Below, in pieces: positions 32,590 through 45,609 of a DNA stretch of 64,000 bases. A program made the position numbers and the translations under genes. The stretch spans positions 33,283,660 through 33,347,659 of the forward strand of contig NC_083601.1 of NCBI RefSeq assembly GCF_029168945.1, given 5' to 3'. This stretch comes from Cannabis sativa. Its lineage: Eukaryota; Streptophyta; Magnoliopsida; Rosales; Cannabaceae. Below the pieces are notes generated by a model. It had not been told where the DNA came from. It ran no database searches and saw only the letters and a list, made by a program, of their open reading frames with translations. Position 1 is the first letter of the stretch; every line of letters starts with the position of its first letter.

Positions 32590-34206
32590 TTATGGTTTAA
32601 TAATCCCAAGTGGGTTGTTTGGATTGGGCACGGCTCGCCAAGCCGAAGCCGCGATTAGAGGTCGGCTATGCCAGCCGAGAGTCAAGCAACCTTCCTTCTC
32701 CTCCACACAGTAACCTTCAGCAGAGAAAAGCGTGAGAAGCATGCTGGCTTGCTTGAACGCATTGGAGCCGAGATGAAGAGGCTGGAATCCAGCTTGAACA
32801 AGTCGATTCGTCCACTTAGCAAGAGGCTCGTGGCGTTCAACTCGAGCCGAGCCTTCGCAGCATACCACGTTACAAATCTCTCTCTGTAAGTACATCTCGG
32901 CTAAAGCTTTATCCGGCTGGAGAGAGCAAGCCTCGAGCGAGTCGAACATGGTGGAGTAATAGTACAGAGCCTCCGTGAAACGATCCAAAAACCCTACTTG
33001 GTTGTGATCAGCCTCTTGCTCAACCACCGTCATGATTTTCGGGTTCAGGTTTCGGATCCATTCGAGGACCATATCGATACCAGAATTCCAGCTATGATCC
33101 GACCCGAGTAGCCGATGGAGTTGCATGATTGAATTCACAGCCACGGCTTCCTTTGAGCTGACCTGAAGCATCCACGGCTTCACGTCCTCTAGACGCTCAG
33201 CCGCCACGCCGCGAAAGGCAAATCGAACGTTGACGGACTTGGCCAGATCAGCCAGCCTCAACCCAATTTCTCGAAGCGAGTCGCGGCCGTCAGGTGAAGG
33301 AGGGCCAATGCCCGTTAATCGGAGCAAAGGCGGTCCTCCGGGACGGAGAGCTAGTGCTTGTATCAACGCAGGCCATTGTAAACCGTGCATTAGGTTGAAA
33401 TCGATGACGTGGACGCAATCGTGACCGTTGAAGGCCTCTAGTATGGCTTGATTAGCAGTGAAATGCGCAAATTTTAAATAAGGACAAGCCTCGTAGTAAT
33501 GATAGTACAGAACCTCGTCCTCAAACGGTCCGGCGCCAATGCTTCCCCTAGGCGAGAAAATACGGCGACTAAGCGCGTCGATGAAGTACCCGGCCACTTT
33601 TCCGATTCCGCAGTTGATGTTGACGCGTTTCAGCAACGGTTGCATAGTCTCGATTAAGGAACGAGCAAATGGGAGGTCGCCCCGTTGGACGGATTCGGCG
33701 CACGTGAGAAGCATATGGACTAGTCTTATCCCGGAGTCCTCCTCCATCGCCGTAACGACCGTGAGTGGTTGCTGATTCAACTGAGGGGTAGGAGGAATGT
33801 TCTGCTGCGGCTGAGGCACACCGTGTTCGGCCGCCCATACATCGTTCCTCTCCGTCGGATTATTGATCACGAGATCGGGGAAATCTGGTAGATCGGCGGA
33901 GAGAGGGAATGGGTGGTTCAACTCAGAGAGAAGCGAGTCGACCCAGGAGGAAATATCCGAAGGGTTATAGTGTACGGTGTCGGAGGCGATGTGGTTAATT
34001 TGTGAAGCAGGCGAGTTGACCATAACGGTTTCAAGCTGCTCAAGCCGCTGAGCGACGTGCTGTAGGTCGGAGGATCGGACCTTGTAGCCGGCACCGGCGA
34101 GGAGGCCATCTATGTCGTTGGGTTTTTTAAAGGAAGTGGAAGAAGAGGAAGAGCTTCCGCTGCTGCTGCTGCTGCCGGCCGAGTTGGCAGAGTCGTACGG
34201 CCCCAT
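32590..34206 (-). CDS. DELLA: DELLA-family GRAS protein with a DGLLA motif
   Basis: A single uninterrupted exon of 538 codons starts at ATG 34206, as is usual for DELLA genes. After a Ser-rich start the N-terminal regulatory region has NDIDGLLAGAGYKVRSSD (residues 30-47), LEQLE (55-59) and an intact TVHYNP (77-82). The GRAS domain runs from about 155 to the end: leucine heptads around LVHMLLTCAESVQ, VHVID (265-269), the GLQWPALIQALALRPGG helix, RVERHEPL and a complete SAW end (GWHSRPLIAASAW). DELLAs are nuclear growth repressors destroyed when gibberellin-bound GID1 docks on the DELLA/TVHYNP surface. Here Glu of D-E-L-L-A is Gly, so receptor binding may be weaker. A DGLLA-type eudicot subclade has been reported, from memory. 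All domains are otherwise whole. Confidence 0.96.
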   Translation of the reverse strand: MGPYDSANSAGSSSSSGSSSSSSTSFKKPNDIDGLLAGAGYKVRSSDLQHVAQRLEQLETVMVNSPASQINHIASDTVHYNPSDISSWVDSLLSELNHPFPLSADLPDFPDLVINNPTERNDVWAAEHGVPQPQQNIPPTPQLNQQPLTVVTAMEEDSGIRLVHMLLTCAESVQRGDLPFARSLIETMQPLLKRVNINCGIGKVAGYFIDALSRRIFSPRGSIGAGPFEDEVLYYHYYEACPYLKFAHFTANQAILEAFNGHDCVHVIDFNLMHGLQWPALIQALALRPGGPPLLRLTGIGPPSPDGRDSLREIGLRLADLAKSVNVRFAFRGVAAERLEDVKPWMLQVSSKEAVAVNSIMQLHRLLGSDHSWNSGIDMVLEWIRNLNPKIMTVVEQEADHNQVGFLDRFTEALYYYSTMFDSLEACSLQPDKALAEMYLQREICNVVCCEGSARVERHEPLAKWTNRLVQAGFQPLHLGSNAFKQASMLLTLFSAEGYCVEEKEGCLTLGWHSRPLIAASAWRAVPNPNNPLGIIKP

Positions 34207-36062
34207 GAGTTGAGAGAGTAGTGTGAGAAGAAGGTGTTTCTTGGTTTTGAGATGAGAATGTTATAATTTAGGTTCTGACTATAAGATTTGAAAAAAGAGT
34301 ATGATAATTGATATTGGTTTTGATGTTTGTTCCCAAATTTGATGGGTTTGCCTAGTGTCGAGAGGCTATTTGATAGAGTAGAGTAAATAAGTAATAAGTG
34401 AGTGGAAAATAAGGAGAGAAAATAAATTAAAAGGGTTTTGAGTTAAAAAAAGAAAAATAGAGGGCCAGGGTGTTGCTTTGGTTGGGTTTGGGATTGGGAC
34501 CGTAGACGTAAGCTGCTGGTCCTTATGAGGGATTGGCTCTCGGCCATGCTAATGGGAAAAAATTAGAGTAAGAAATTTGTAGCCACCCAATTCCAAACTA
34601 ATTTAGTATTTGAATAATATTCTACCCCAGTTTTACTTATGTGGAGTACTAATAAGTTAAGAAATAACCATATTGTCTATCTTATATACACACATTGACA
34701 CATATATTTTTTGTTTTGAAAATAATTTCTTAAAATTATTATAAATAGTTTATAAAATTAATGTGACAAATAAGAGAATAACATAGTGCAAATTAAAGCA
34801 AGAAAGTTGGAAATCCTTATGTCATATTCAACTCATTAGTCTAATTATAAAGCAATTTTTATCAATATTTTAATATACTTTCACAATCCAACTTATTAGA
34901 CCAATTTTTTTTACTTTTCACTACTTTATAGAAGTTAATCTATTTAACATACTTTTCAAAAAAAAAAAAAAATCTGTTTAACATATTTAGTAAATATTGT
35001 TGCAAAGAAATATATTATAATTTAATTTTGTTATGTTTGAATTTTTAATTATATTTGTATATTAAATTTATTATATATATAATATCCATATAATATCCTT
35101 CAGAAAGATTGTTTGTTTTAGGACACCCATGTATAAATCAAAACAAGAGAGTTTTTTTATTAGTTCAGTTTAATTCTTTTGGTGTATAGTAAAATTACCT
35201 TATAATATAAGTTAATAAAAGATACATGTAAATATCGGTGACACAAGTTGAATTGTCGTTAATTTAAAGGGACCTTTCACCCTATTGGTTGGGAGATATG
35301 TTTTTTTTTTCCTTTTTTTACTCAATTTATTTATTTAAAGAAGAAAAAAACAGTTAAATCTACAACCTGACACTGGGCATTGGAAAACTGCCTTTAAACT
35401 CCTTTTCAATTATATTGTTGTAGCTTGTAAATTTTAGGTGTATAGAGATAAGTGTCTCAAGGTCAATAGAGATAAGTGTATCTTGTATGGAGTGTGGATG
35501 TGGAGGATTGTAATTGGTGTAGGTGCACATGGATCGGAGAATTGGGAGGGAGTAATATATAATTATATACTGCCATTAGTAGTTTTTATGACAATTATAG
35601 CTAAACTCCTTATTTAGTTTCAATTGTTATAGTAAGTAAAAGATTTGACCATAAAGCTCTTATTTATTGCTGCTGACTACTTATATAAAATTTTGATGGC
35701 AAATTACACAAGCAATAAATTTTATTACAATCAACTATCTATTTAAAGTATTTTACTTGATTTCAAAATAATAATAATAATAATAATAATAATAAAGTAT
35801 TTTAATTCTAAAAAATCTCATAGCATTAATAAATGACAATTTTATTTAGTAATTAATTATAGTTATTAAATAAATAGTTTTGACATTTATAAAGTTGAAT
35901 TGAAAAATATAGTATTATTGAAAAGAAGAATAAGTAGTTGAAATAAAGTGGCAAAAGTCTAACTAGAGATGGGTCCACTATTGTGTACGGCCATAAGTAA
36001 TTTTTGCCCAATATTTTATTCTTTTTTAATCCATATAATTCAACCCTAAGCCCTAGCTGAAA
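34207..36062 (-). other. 5' flank of the DELLA gene
   Basis: The first 250-300 bases upstream of the ATG (34207-34500) are likely leader and core promoter. Beyond them the sequence is AT-rich with an AAT run near 35768-35795. No other gene is recognised. Confidence 0.4.
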
Positions 36063-36504
36063 CACTATAAAAGGAACATGATGCTCTCATCTCATCCACT
36101 TGACACTTTGTCAACTTAATGCCTTCAACCAAACTAGCTGAGAGAGTTCCTTCCTTAGTGATTTCAAAACCTCCTTCATTGTTCTTCACTTATTCGAACC
36201 CTTAGTGATGAGTGTCATGCCCACACATTGCAAGTCAAGTACTCAATCATAGTGAGTAAGACGGTGGTAACCAAACCCGAAGGAGAGAAAAAGATCCAGG
36301 TTCAGATCTTGATAATGATCTGCTACAGAAAGGAGTCAAGGGCTAGAGATCTTGAACGGAAGGAGTCATTATATTCCGCTGCAATTAATGTAAGGTTTTC
36401 TTAAACCCTTATGTGTTTATTTCATTGTTTTAGAGAATTCATATTTAGGATGTTAATCAACATACTTGTTAGTAAATCTAGATCCTGGTAAAATATTTCC
36501 AACA
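36063..36504 (+). repeat. Probable copia LTR fragment
   Basis: A TATAAAAGG box is followed by the phrases attccgctgcaattaatg and catatttaggatgttaatc and a CCAACA end at 36504. This resembles the R-U5 part of a common plant copia LTR, from memory. It does not match the LTR at 39641-40148, so it would belong to a different family from the downstream copia LTR. The start is approximate. Confidence 0.4.
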
Positions 36505-36609
36505 AAATAAACTCAAGGTCCTAAGGATTGACAGTGGCCTTGAGTACTGCTCAAATAAGTGCAAGGGATTGTGGGCCAAAATGGGAATCCAGAAAGTCAG
36601 AGACATAGA

Positions 36610-39600
36610 ACTGTGATCTAAACCCCTCAGCAAAATGGTGTGGCTGAGAGGATGATTACAACATTGATTGAGAGAGTTAGGTGCATGCTACTAGGAGCTA
36701 GTTTAGACATAACCTTTTGGGGAGAAGCTCTTAAAATAGCATGCTACCTAATCAATAAATTACCATCTCTGCCAAACAACTTCAAGACCCCACAAGAGTT
36801 ATGGACAGGTAAACACCCAAACTTAGATCACTTAAAAGTATTTAGATGCACTACATTTGTGCATGTTGAACAAGATAAGTTACAGCCTTGAGCTTTGAGA
36901 TGCATGTTTCTAGGCTACCCTAAAGGGGTTAAGGGATATAGAGTGTGGTGCATAGAACCTGGATTCAAGAAGTACTTGATTAGTAGAGATGTTATTTTTA
37001 CGGAAGATGAAATGGCCATCAAAACCAAGAGCACTTCCAAATAGAGGTGTTCAAAAAATTTTTACAAATCCTACTCGATTAAACTGCCCACACTAAACCA
37101 AATAAAGCAACAAAAACACAATCTAAATAACCCAACAAAAAATTCAAATCGCTCAATGAATATATTGGATGTGTTGAATATTATTTTAACCCGCCTAAAT
37201 AATCCGAATAAATTGAGTAACATATTTTTACTAAAAAAATTATGATATATTACATAAATTATGTTTAATAGTTAAACTATTTCACATTTAAAGTTTTAAC
37301 TTTGTAGTGTTTAATTAAAAATTTAGACTTTATAGTTGATAATGTTAATTGTATTTGAATTTTGAAGTTGACATTTAGATTCTTACATCAATATATATAT
37401 TTTCTATTTTTGAAATAATATTATTTAATACTTTATTGTTTAATTAATTTATATTTGTCTTATATTTAAGTTTTTAACATCAATTTAAGCTATAATTAAT
37501 GCATTTAATCTTGAAATATATATACTATATATTTATTTTTTCTAAATCTATTTATTTGAAAACTAAAAACTAACAATAATAAAAAAGAAACACTAAAGAT
37601 TAGTTTGGACGAGTTAACTCGACCAAACCGACAAAATCATTGGACGGGTTAAACTTTTTTTATTTTATAATTTGGCGGGTTACAATTAGATATTTACAAC
37701 CTAAAATTTATATTGGATTGGTAAAATATACTACAACCCGACCAAACCGACTGATGTACACCCCTACTTCCATAGACAGTGAACCTGTATCAAATGAGAA
37801 TGTCTAGATTAAGGTGGAGCAAGTTGCTCTTACAACACCAGCTAATGATGTTCCAGATGGAACTGAGGTAACAGAAGGAGAAGACAATGAAGATCAACAA
37901 GAACTAAGCATATATCCATTAGTTAGAGATAGAGAGAGAAGACAGAGAATAGCCCTTGACCGTTTTGGTTACGCTCAATTTATTGCATATGCACTTATAA
38001 TTTCAGAAGAGGTTGACAGTTCAGAATTCACTAGCTTTCAAGAAGCTATGAGAAGTAAAGATGCTGCAGCATGGCTATAGGCCATCCAAGAAGAGATGCC
38101 GTCTCTTATGAAGAATAAAACATGGATTGTTATAAAGAAACTAGAGTTTTACAAGCTGATAGGATGTAAATGGCTTTTCAAGCATAAAGAATGTTCAACG
38201 AATGAACTTACCAAATTCAATGTAAGGTTAGTTGCCAAGGGGTTCACTCAGAAGGAAGGCATTAATTACAATGAAATTTTCTCTCCAGTGGTCAAGCAAG
38301 CTTCAATCAGAGCCATGATGGCAAAGATAGCTAGCATGGACCTGTAGATTGAATAGATGGATGTAAGGATAAGTTTCTTACATGGGGAATTGGAAGAGAA
38401 AATCTACATGAAACAACTTGAGGGCTTTGACAATGGGAACTCATATGAGGTATGCCTACTTAAGTCTTTTTATGGCCTCAAGCAGAAGGCAGCTAGGTAA
38501 TGAAGTTTGAGGTTTGACACCTATATAAAGAATATTGGATATACTAAAAGTAAGTATGACTCATGTGTGTATTTCAATAATCAAACTTATTTGCTACTCT
38601 ATGTTGATGATATATAGATATTTAGTAAAGTAAGGTAAGAGATTGAAAAGCTTAAAAGGAAACTCAATGATGAATTTGAGATGAAAGATCTCGGCAAAGC
38701 AAAGATAATTCTTGGGATAGACATATATAAAGAGATCAAAGCCAAAGCCTGACATGATAATACTTTCTCAAGCTGCCTACCTACAAAAAGTATTAAATAA
38801 GTTTAGCATGGTCAAGTGCAAACTAATCGCAACACCATTTGCTCAACACTTCAAGTTGTCTGCATCTTAGTTACCAAAAACATATGCAAAAAGAGCCAAG
38901 ATAAGCAAAGTTCCTTATGTAAGTTGGGAGGTCTCATGTACTCTATAATGTGTTCTAGACCTAACTTAGCTCATGCTATATATGAGTGTGTTCATCAAGT
39001 ACATTTTAAACCCTGGTCCTAAACATTAGGAAGCACTAAAATGGACAATGAGGTACCTGAAAGGTACTCTGAACACTAGAATTGTGTTTAGTAAAGAGAA
39101 CCAGCTCAAGGAAGAAATCATTGGTTACGTGGACTCAGATTTTGTAGCAAACCTAGACACTAGAAGGAGCCTAACATGGTTTGTGTTCACTGCTATTGGG
39201 GGCTTCATTAGCTGGAAATCTAACCTACAAAAAAGAGTACCCTTATCATCAACAGAAGATGAATACATGGCTACTACAAAAGTCGTGAAAGAAGTTATAT
39301 GCTAATGGCATTAACAAAGGAGTTAGGTTTCAAAATATGAGGATATCACAGTAGACTGTGACAATCAAAGTGCTTTGCATCTCATGAAAAATCTAATATT
39401 TCATGAGAGGTCAAAGCACATTGATATCAAGTTATACTTCATAAGGGATATTGTGTCATCCAAGCAAGTGCGAGTGAAGAAAATAAGCACACATGATAAT
39501 CCTATTGATATTTTTGCTAAAAGTGTAACTAGAGACAAGTTTAAGCATTGTCTGAACTTGTTAAGCACTTAGGACATTTGATGTCCCTACTCATTAATTT

Positions 39601-39640
39601 CTTTTGGATAAAATATCAAGTGAGTTCAATCAGGTAGACT
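36610..39640 (+). pseudogene. Decayed Ty1/copia pol (integrase tail, RT, RNase H)
   Basis: Recognisable pieces in copia order are an integrase end (AERMITTLIERVRCMLLGA, then ELWTGKHPNLDHLKVFRC), the linker, an RT start (TWIVIKKLEFYKLIGCKWLFK, LVAKGFTQKEGINYNEIFSPV), the YVDD box (LLLYVDDI near 38600, followed by a stop), and RNase H (SSTEDEYMATTK, then RSKHIDIKLYFIRD). Stops and shifts break it in many places, for example at 38078, 38346 and 38616. A hAT-type element splits it at 37042-37766. Gag and the front of pol are absent. It is a dead copy. Confidence 0.88.
37042..37766. mobile_element. Non-autonomous hAT-type element inside the copia remnant
   Basis: The 725-bp insert starts TAGAGGTGTTCAAAAA and ends GATGTACACCCCTA. 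Flanks are CTTCCAAA (37034-37041) and CTTCCATA (37767-37774), an 8-bp duplication with one mismatch. The inside is AT-rich with CGACCAAACCGAC-type subterminal repeats and no coding sequence. Confidence 0.87.
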
Positions 39641-40148
39641 TGTTGGGATTAAACTCACTTAATTTGTCAAAGTTAGTAGTTCCATCTTATTACTCATCAG
39701 ATAAATTTGAAGAAAGTTGTTGTTAGTTGTAACAGTTGGCTTTGACACCGACTTAAAGAGAGTCCCACTAATATCTATAATTAGAAGTACCTCTACTCTC
39801 TCATGATAATCTCCAATGCTCATACTTTAGATTTTAGAGTCCAGTTTAGCGAGAGAGAGAGTCGAAGATCACAGTAAGTGTGTGTGAAGGGATGCAATGG
39901 GAGTATCACTCTTGAAGTAATTTCTCTCATTGTGAGATATTTCATTGTAATCATTCATTGTGTTGAGTTATATTCTTGGGTGTATCTCATAGTGCACAAT
40001 TGGCTATTCAATCAATAAAAATTCACGATTCATTCATTTTTCGAGCTAAGTTTATTCTTGTCTAATTTCATCTAAGTTCTAGTTTTTGATTCTGTGATTA
40101 GTTCTTGAACAGTTGTAACAACAATGTTCTAAGGGTGATCATTCAACA
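39641..40148 (+). repeat. 3' LTR of the copia remnant
   Basis: It begins TGTTGGGATTAAACTCAC right after the RNase H end and closes near ATTCAACA at 40148. The solo LTR at 45610-46056 is a diverged copy of the same family, sharing the start, the CTCTACTCTCTCA block and the GTGAGATATTT block. The exact 3' end was set by this comparison. Confidence 0.75.
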
Positions 40149-41729
40149 TACTTAGCAATAAGGAATTTATGTTTAAAAAATAGTTATATAAAAGAAGGTT
40201 TGTTGTGAGACCATCTCGAATGAGTGATGTAAGAATTATACTTATATTTGATGAGAAAAAAAATTGTGAAATATTTGCATTACTTTTTAGCTATGTGACT
40301 TCAAAATTTGATTCAAAATTTAATATTTGATTAATACTTTTAATTAAAATAATAATTTTATTATATAAAATAATAAAAAATAATATAAATTGTCCATAAT
40401 TTAATGCTATATAATTATACTAATAAAATAATAAAAATAATAAATAAAAAAAATAGTGTGTATGGTGATGCAAAATTTACATATTTAATTTTAAACCATT
40501 TGTTTACATTTTCATTGAAAGTTCTATGATTGAGCTATCTTGATATTATATATAGGTGTTGTTATCAATTATCTTATGTTAGACTTCAGAATACGGATAC
40601 ACACTTTCTAAATTTTCCCAAATTTGTAACTGCTACTGCAATTTTTCTAATAGTAATGATGACAATAGTATATAAATAAATAATTAGAACAATTAAGTAA
40701 GCCGATGTACATGCATTTATCATTTGTGTTATTTTATTAATTAATGGCATAGTGGAATCCATAACGTTGCCATTAATTTGTCACAGAAAATGACCTGATT
40801 ACCTATAAAAGTAAATAATTCGCAATTGAATATGGCGTCTAATTAATCAGTGAGAATAAATCTTTATAATAACATATGCTTATAATTTTTAAATAAGTAA
40901 TCTCGGCATCGAAAAAAAATTACGATGAATAATGATTGATATTTTGATGATATAGCTGCTGATATAAACACTAGTAATTAATTAATACTACCATCAATTA
41001 ATAATACAATTTTAAATAATCATAAAAGATGGAAAGGTGTGGTAGCAGTTGAAAATATCTTATTACAACGGCGATTGCATACATAGTCGTGATTTAACAT
41101 GAGTATTAGTTCTAATAATGAAAGATCATTCGTCGTAATTACCACCGAATATATTCCTTTTTTTTTCTTACTTTCTTGTAATTAATTAATACAAGTTCGT
41201 TTTTTTTTTGTTTTGTTGTTTTTTTAAGCTACTATAGTAGTATAGTAACTAGTAAGTGTGTGTATGCTACGAAAATTTCAATTGATACAACCAACACTAA
41301 AATGGTATCATTTAGTATCAACTAAACATAGCAAAATTAAATTACACTGTCTTTTTTATTTTTGAAAAGGAATTAGGCTGTCTTCATTCTTGCTCAATTA
41401 ATCAGTACTTAAATTGTAGCACTTAATAAGAAAATTAACCAAAGTTGTCCGATATTTCACATCTTCACTCAAAAGTCATATATATTATAAGTTGAATTTT
41501 ATAAAGTAAAAATCATGTAAATAATATATATTTTTTTTTTTGAAGAGAGAACTCATTCAAATAAAAATTAATCTAATAAGATTATATGAAAGAAAAATTA
41601 TATAGGTCAGAGATCTAATAAAAAATTAAAATCTACTTAACAAACACAAAAGAAAAATGCAAGATAAAGTTTATGCATTAGGGAAAAAAACTCGCTACGA
41701 TATATTTGCATATTAATAAGCTGCGTGAC
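40149..41729. other. AT-rich spacer
   Basis: No coding region, clear terminal repeat or RNA gene is seen in this stretch. It includes long A/T homopolymers and TA-rich sequence. Confidence 0.35.
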
Positions 41730-42136
41730 CAGTGACGAAGCTAGAAATTTAGTTGAGTGATGGCTTGAATAAATATTAAGTCAAAACTAATAAAAATAAT
41801 GATAAATGTATCTTTCAAATTTTCATCTTCAACAAAATAAAATAATACTATTGACAAAAATAAAATAAAATATTGTCAATGGTATTAATTTATTTTTTAA
41901 TAAAGTATTATTTTTTTTATTATTTGTATTGGACTACTTTTAAAATGGGCTTGATTAGAATAAGAGTAGGCTCATGAATCATGATTAAGATATTGAGTGA
42001 GGGCTTTTGTGAATTGGACTTTAATAAATTGAGCAAAGTGAATTAATATATGTATATATCTACATATAAAAAATTTGATATTTATATTTGAGTGAGGGCT
42101 TTAGCCCACATATGGGCTAAAGTCCCTCCGTGCCTG
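41730..42136. mobile_element. 407-bp hAT-type MITE with perfect 8-bp duplication
   Basis: The element starts CAGTGACGAAGCTAG and ends CCCTCCGTGCCTG, imperfect inverted ends of the CAGTGGCGGAGCC type. TGCGTGAC flanks it at 41722-41729 and 42137-42144, an exact 8-bp target duplication. It has no coding capacity. Confidence 0.88.
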
Positions 42137-44897
42137 TGCGTGACTATATATACTCTTATATAATATAGATTTTATTTTAGATTCCCCTAATCTAAATATA
42201 TAAATTGATGTATATATAGAGAGAGACTTTAGATATGATAAAAAATGCGTGACCATAGGCTATAGCTGTTCGATTTATTTGCACACAGTAATAAGCTGCA
42301 TATGGGTTTTGGCCCAACACGAAGGAAGTATGAGAAACTATAGATTTAAATAATATGGAATATACCTTTTAAATTAGAATTAAGACCACTACTTAATGTT
42401 GATTATCACAAAGTATATACCTTTTGAAATATTATTTATATATATATTATATTTGATTGCGACTTCTATTTCTAATTGTATTGAATTAATAATGGCCCCA
42501 ATAAGTTGATATCTATTTAATTATATAAATTATAGTTTAAGAATTCAAGAATTCATGTTCTTGTTAATTATTTTATCTATGGTTGATGTTCCATAATATC
42601 GTAATTTATTACTAATTGACATATATATATATATATATGATATATATTAGGTATAGAGAGCTAGCAAGCTCGAAGGCTACGGTCTTAATAATAACTCTTC
42701 AACTGGTTAATTAATTAATTCGGGTCTATTTAACTAGTATTAGTATAAAAAAGGCACGATCAAGTAGTCTTCTTCCTTAAATTATTAATCCTGAATTTGA
42801 AAATAGAATTAAGGTATACTGTATTTTAAATTGTCCAAGTCACGTAATATATACGATGCAAATTTATGGCATGATCACCAATACAATATACATGAGTAAA
42901 CAAAACAGTATTCTCTTTCTCTATTAAAGAATATTTGTGTCACTGTAAAACATGAATATTGTAAAGGGAACACAGATGTCCTATAAAGGCATTAACATGT
43001 GTCACTTTTTAAAATATTATTTTTATAACTTACTTTCTATCGGACAAGGAATCGCTTCAAAAATTTCATTTTCCATTCCCAATGTATATCCACACATTGG
43101 CTACGAAAATCCACCTATGTATAATAAGAGAAATGTTAAAGCATATCACTACTCTTCTATTTTCTATGTGTTAATATTACTATTGGTACAATTAAATATC
43201 GAATTTAATAATTTTTATATATTAGCACTAACTAATAGTAAAACAACATATTTAAAAATTGCTAAGTGTTAAACACTACTGATGTCATTGGTTCCAAAAA
43301 AAAAAAATAAAAATTACTAGATGGTCAATTTACCGCAATGTGTGTAATTTCCAATAATAGTGGTGAGACACAGTACAACATACAAAAATGGGTAAAATTA
43401 TTTTTTTAGGCAAATATTTCTTTTCAAGACTTATTACAACATACACTGATACAGTGATACACGTATACTCAAAATTGTCTGAAAAGTGTTTGGTGTTGTG
43501 AAATCATATTTTGTAGCATGGATTACTATTATTAGGCAAAGTAGAGATATTTTCATAAAATACTTATTTAGGGAAATCTTTCCTAATTTTGAGAAAATTC
43601 GGTAGATAAATTAAATTTTTCTAAATTTTATATGCACAGACAACTCGTACATATATTTTGAGATAATAAGTTACTTATTTTGATTTATTAGTATATAGTG
43701 ATGTGGTTAATTATTTAAAGTACAATAGATAGTAGTTTTGTAAATGCCGATATAAATCAGAACTTGTGCGCGTGTGGGTTTAAGAGTTCAATGAGTCAAA
43801 TCCTCTTTATACTAGGTAGCCATTAGTCTTTCCCCTTATTTTAAGGATTATTAACTTTGTGGTACTCAAGGCAACAAATATATATTTATACACAGATCGA
43901 TTTGCTAAAATCTAATTCGAATCTTTATGTTCCATCCTATGATTTGGGAAAGAGAAAGAGGGAGCCATAATAAGAGATTAGAGAAAATTATTTAAAATAC
44001 AAGCAATTATTGAGAGAGAGAGAGTTAAATAATTTTTAAAGCGAGATGATAATTATAGTAATAAAATTTGCATGAGACAGTGTTCAGTGCTCATGTAGTA
44101 TTATATAAGATTTAGAAAATAGTAATTTACTAGTTGAGAGGACAAACTATAATGTGATAGTCTTTCCTGTAATAGGTGGGGTTGACGTGGTCCACTCTAC
44201 CCCGTATGAAATTTTATAATACCATATTTTACTATACAGTAGTAGAAGTAAAAGGTTAATTAATTCTCTCTCAAAAAAGTAAACAAAAACAATTAATTAT
44301 AATAAATAAATAGAAACAAATTATATATATTTGATAAATACAAGATTATTATAAAATTACATGGTAAAATCTGTACATATTTGTTTTGATGTGTTTGATT
44401 CTAATGCATGGTGCAGCTATACCTGTAATCCCTAATTAGAAAGAGAAAATCATATCATTATTTAAAGGTTTGAAACCAATTAAATATGGGACTATCTCTT
44501 TTAAAAGTAAATCAATTTTTTTGTTAAATAAATAAACTAGATGGTGTATATAAAAAGTTAATAAATATTTATATTTATAGAGAGAGAAATTAAAGAGAGG
44601 AAGGAAGGGAGGTCATGAGTCAGTACGTAGTGAAGTGTAGAGGAGTGGTCCAGAGAGTAACGTGGAATTTGGGACCATAGTTATATCAAATTGCGAAGAC
44701 CCAAACAGCACGAATTCAAGTGCTATGTTAATAAGTGTTAAAATCGAGGACCAGATAATTTTGATTTTAAGGCAATACGATGTTGACACCTTTACACGGG
44801 TTAAGACGGGGTTTTGTTGGGAGTGTAGGTGGTGCTTAGCACCACACTGTCCTTTTTCTTTTATTATTGAAATAATAATCTTCATTAAATAAAATTG
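42137..44897. other. AT-rich spacer with a probable small MITE
   Basis: No gene is supported. Around 43127-43290 a segment begins aaatgttaaagcatatcac and ends, reverse-complemented, in a similar phrase (ccaatgacatcagtagtg). It resembles the small inverted-repeat element at 44898-45052 and may be a diverged member. Confidence 0.35.
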
Positions 44898-45052
44898 AAA
44901 TGCTAAAAGACATCAGTGGTGCCAAAACAACTTTTTACGTGTCAATATCGCTATTGATTTAAGTCTCATATATATAGTTTAATATAATAGTCAATCGTAA
45001 GGCGACACGTCTTTAGGGTGCTAGGCACCACTGGTGCCCAATAACATTACTC
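44898..45052. mobile_element. Small foldback MITE, about 155 bp
   Basis: The left arm contains CATCAGTGGTGCC ... ACGTGTC and the right arm, reverse-complemented, CACCAGTGGTGCC ... ACGTGTC in the same spacing. The two arms of about 60 bp make up most of the element. A matching target duplication was not established. Confidence 0.5.
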
Positions 45053-45609
45053 TTAAATAAAAACTAGCTAAATTAAGCAAACACTACGATGGAAACAACA
45101 CAACTCAAAAATAGAATTTTTAAAAGCCCAATTAACGAGGTGATCAACATCACTATTACTATTGTGAATTTCGATTAACCAAGAGACATGGGAATGGGGA
45201 AGCAATTCCAAAGCATCAAAAAGAAGAATAAAAACATAACTAATCTTCTAAGAAGGGATCTTTTTATTACTACCAATTGCCTCAGCCAAAATGTTGCAAT
45301 CTGTCATGAAGACAAGATTGTTCCAGCCCCGCAATCTACAAAAAGCAAAAAATATGAAGTAAAGCTAGAGTTTCAGCCTTAAGCACAGCTGAACTCTCAA
45401 AGCTTCCACGATAGAACCATCAGGACTCTGTCGAGTGATAACCGCACCTGCACTACATTAGTAAAAAAAAATTAACTCCTCCACATGTAGTAATTGGAGG
45501 AGGAGGAGGACAAATGCCGCTATTGCCACTAGCCTCAGAATTCCCCAACTCAAAAGCTCTAGCCATATCCTCCATCCTATTAAAAACAACGATTCGAATG
45601 CTGTTACAC

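Noticed and set aside
33230..34109. Frames overlapping the DELLA gene on both strands
   Set aside because: Shadows of the GC-rich DELLA coding exon, with no conserved domain.
42952..43272. 106-codon plus-strand frame
   Set aside because: AT-rich, overlaps a probable MITE, no recognisable domain.
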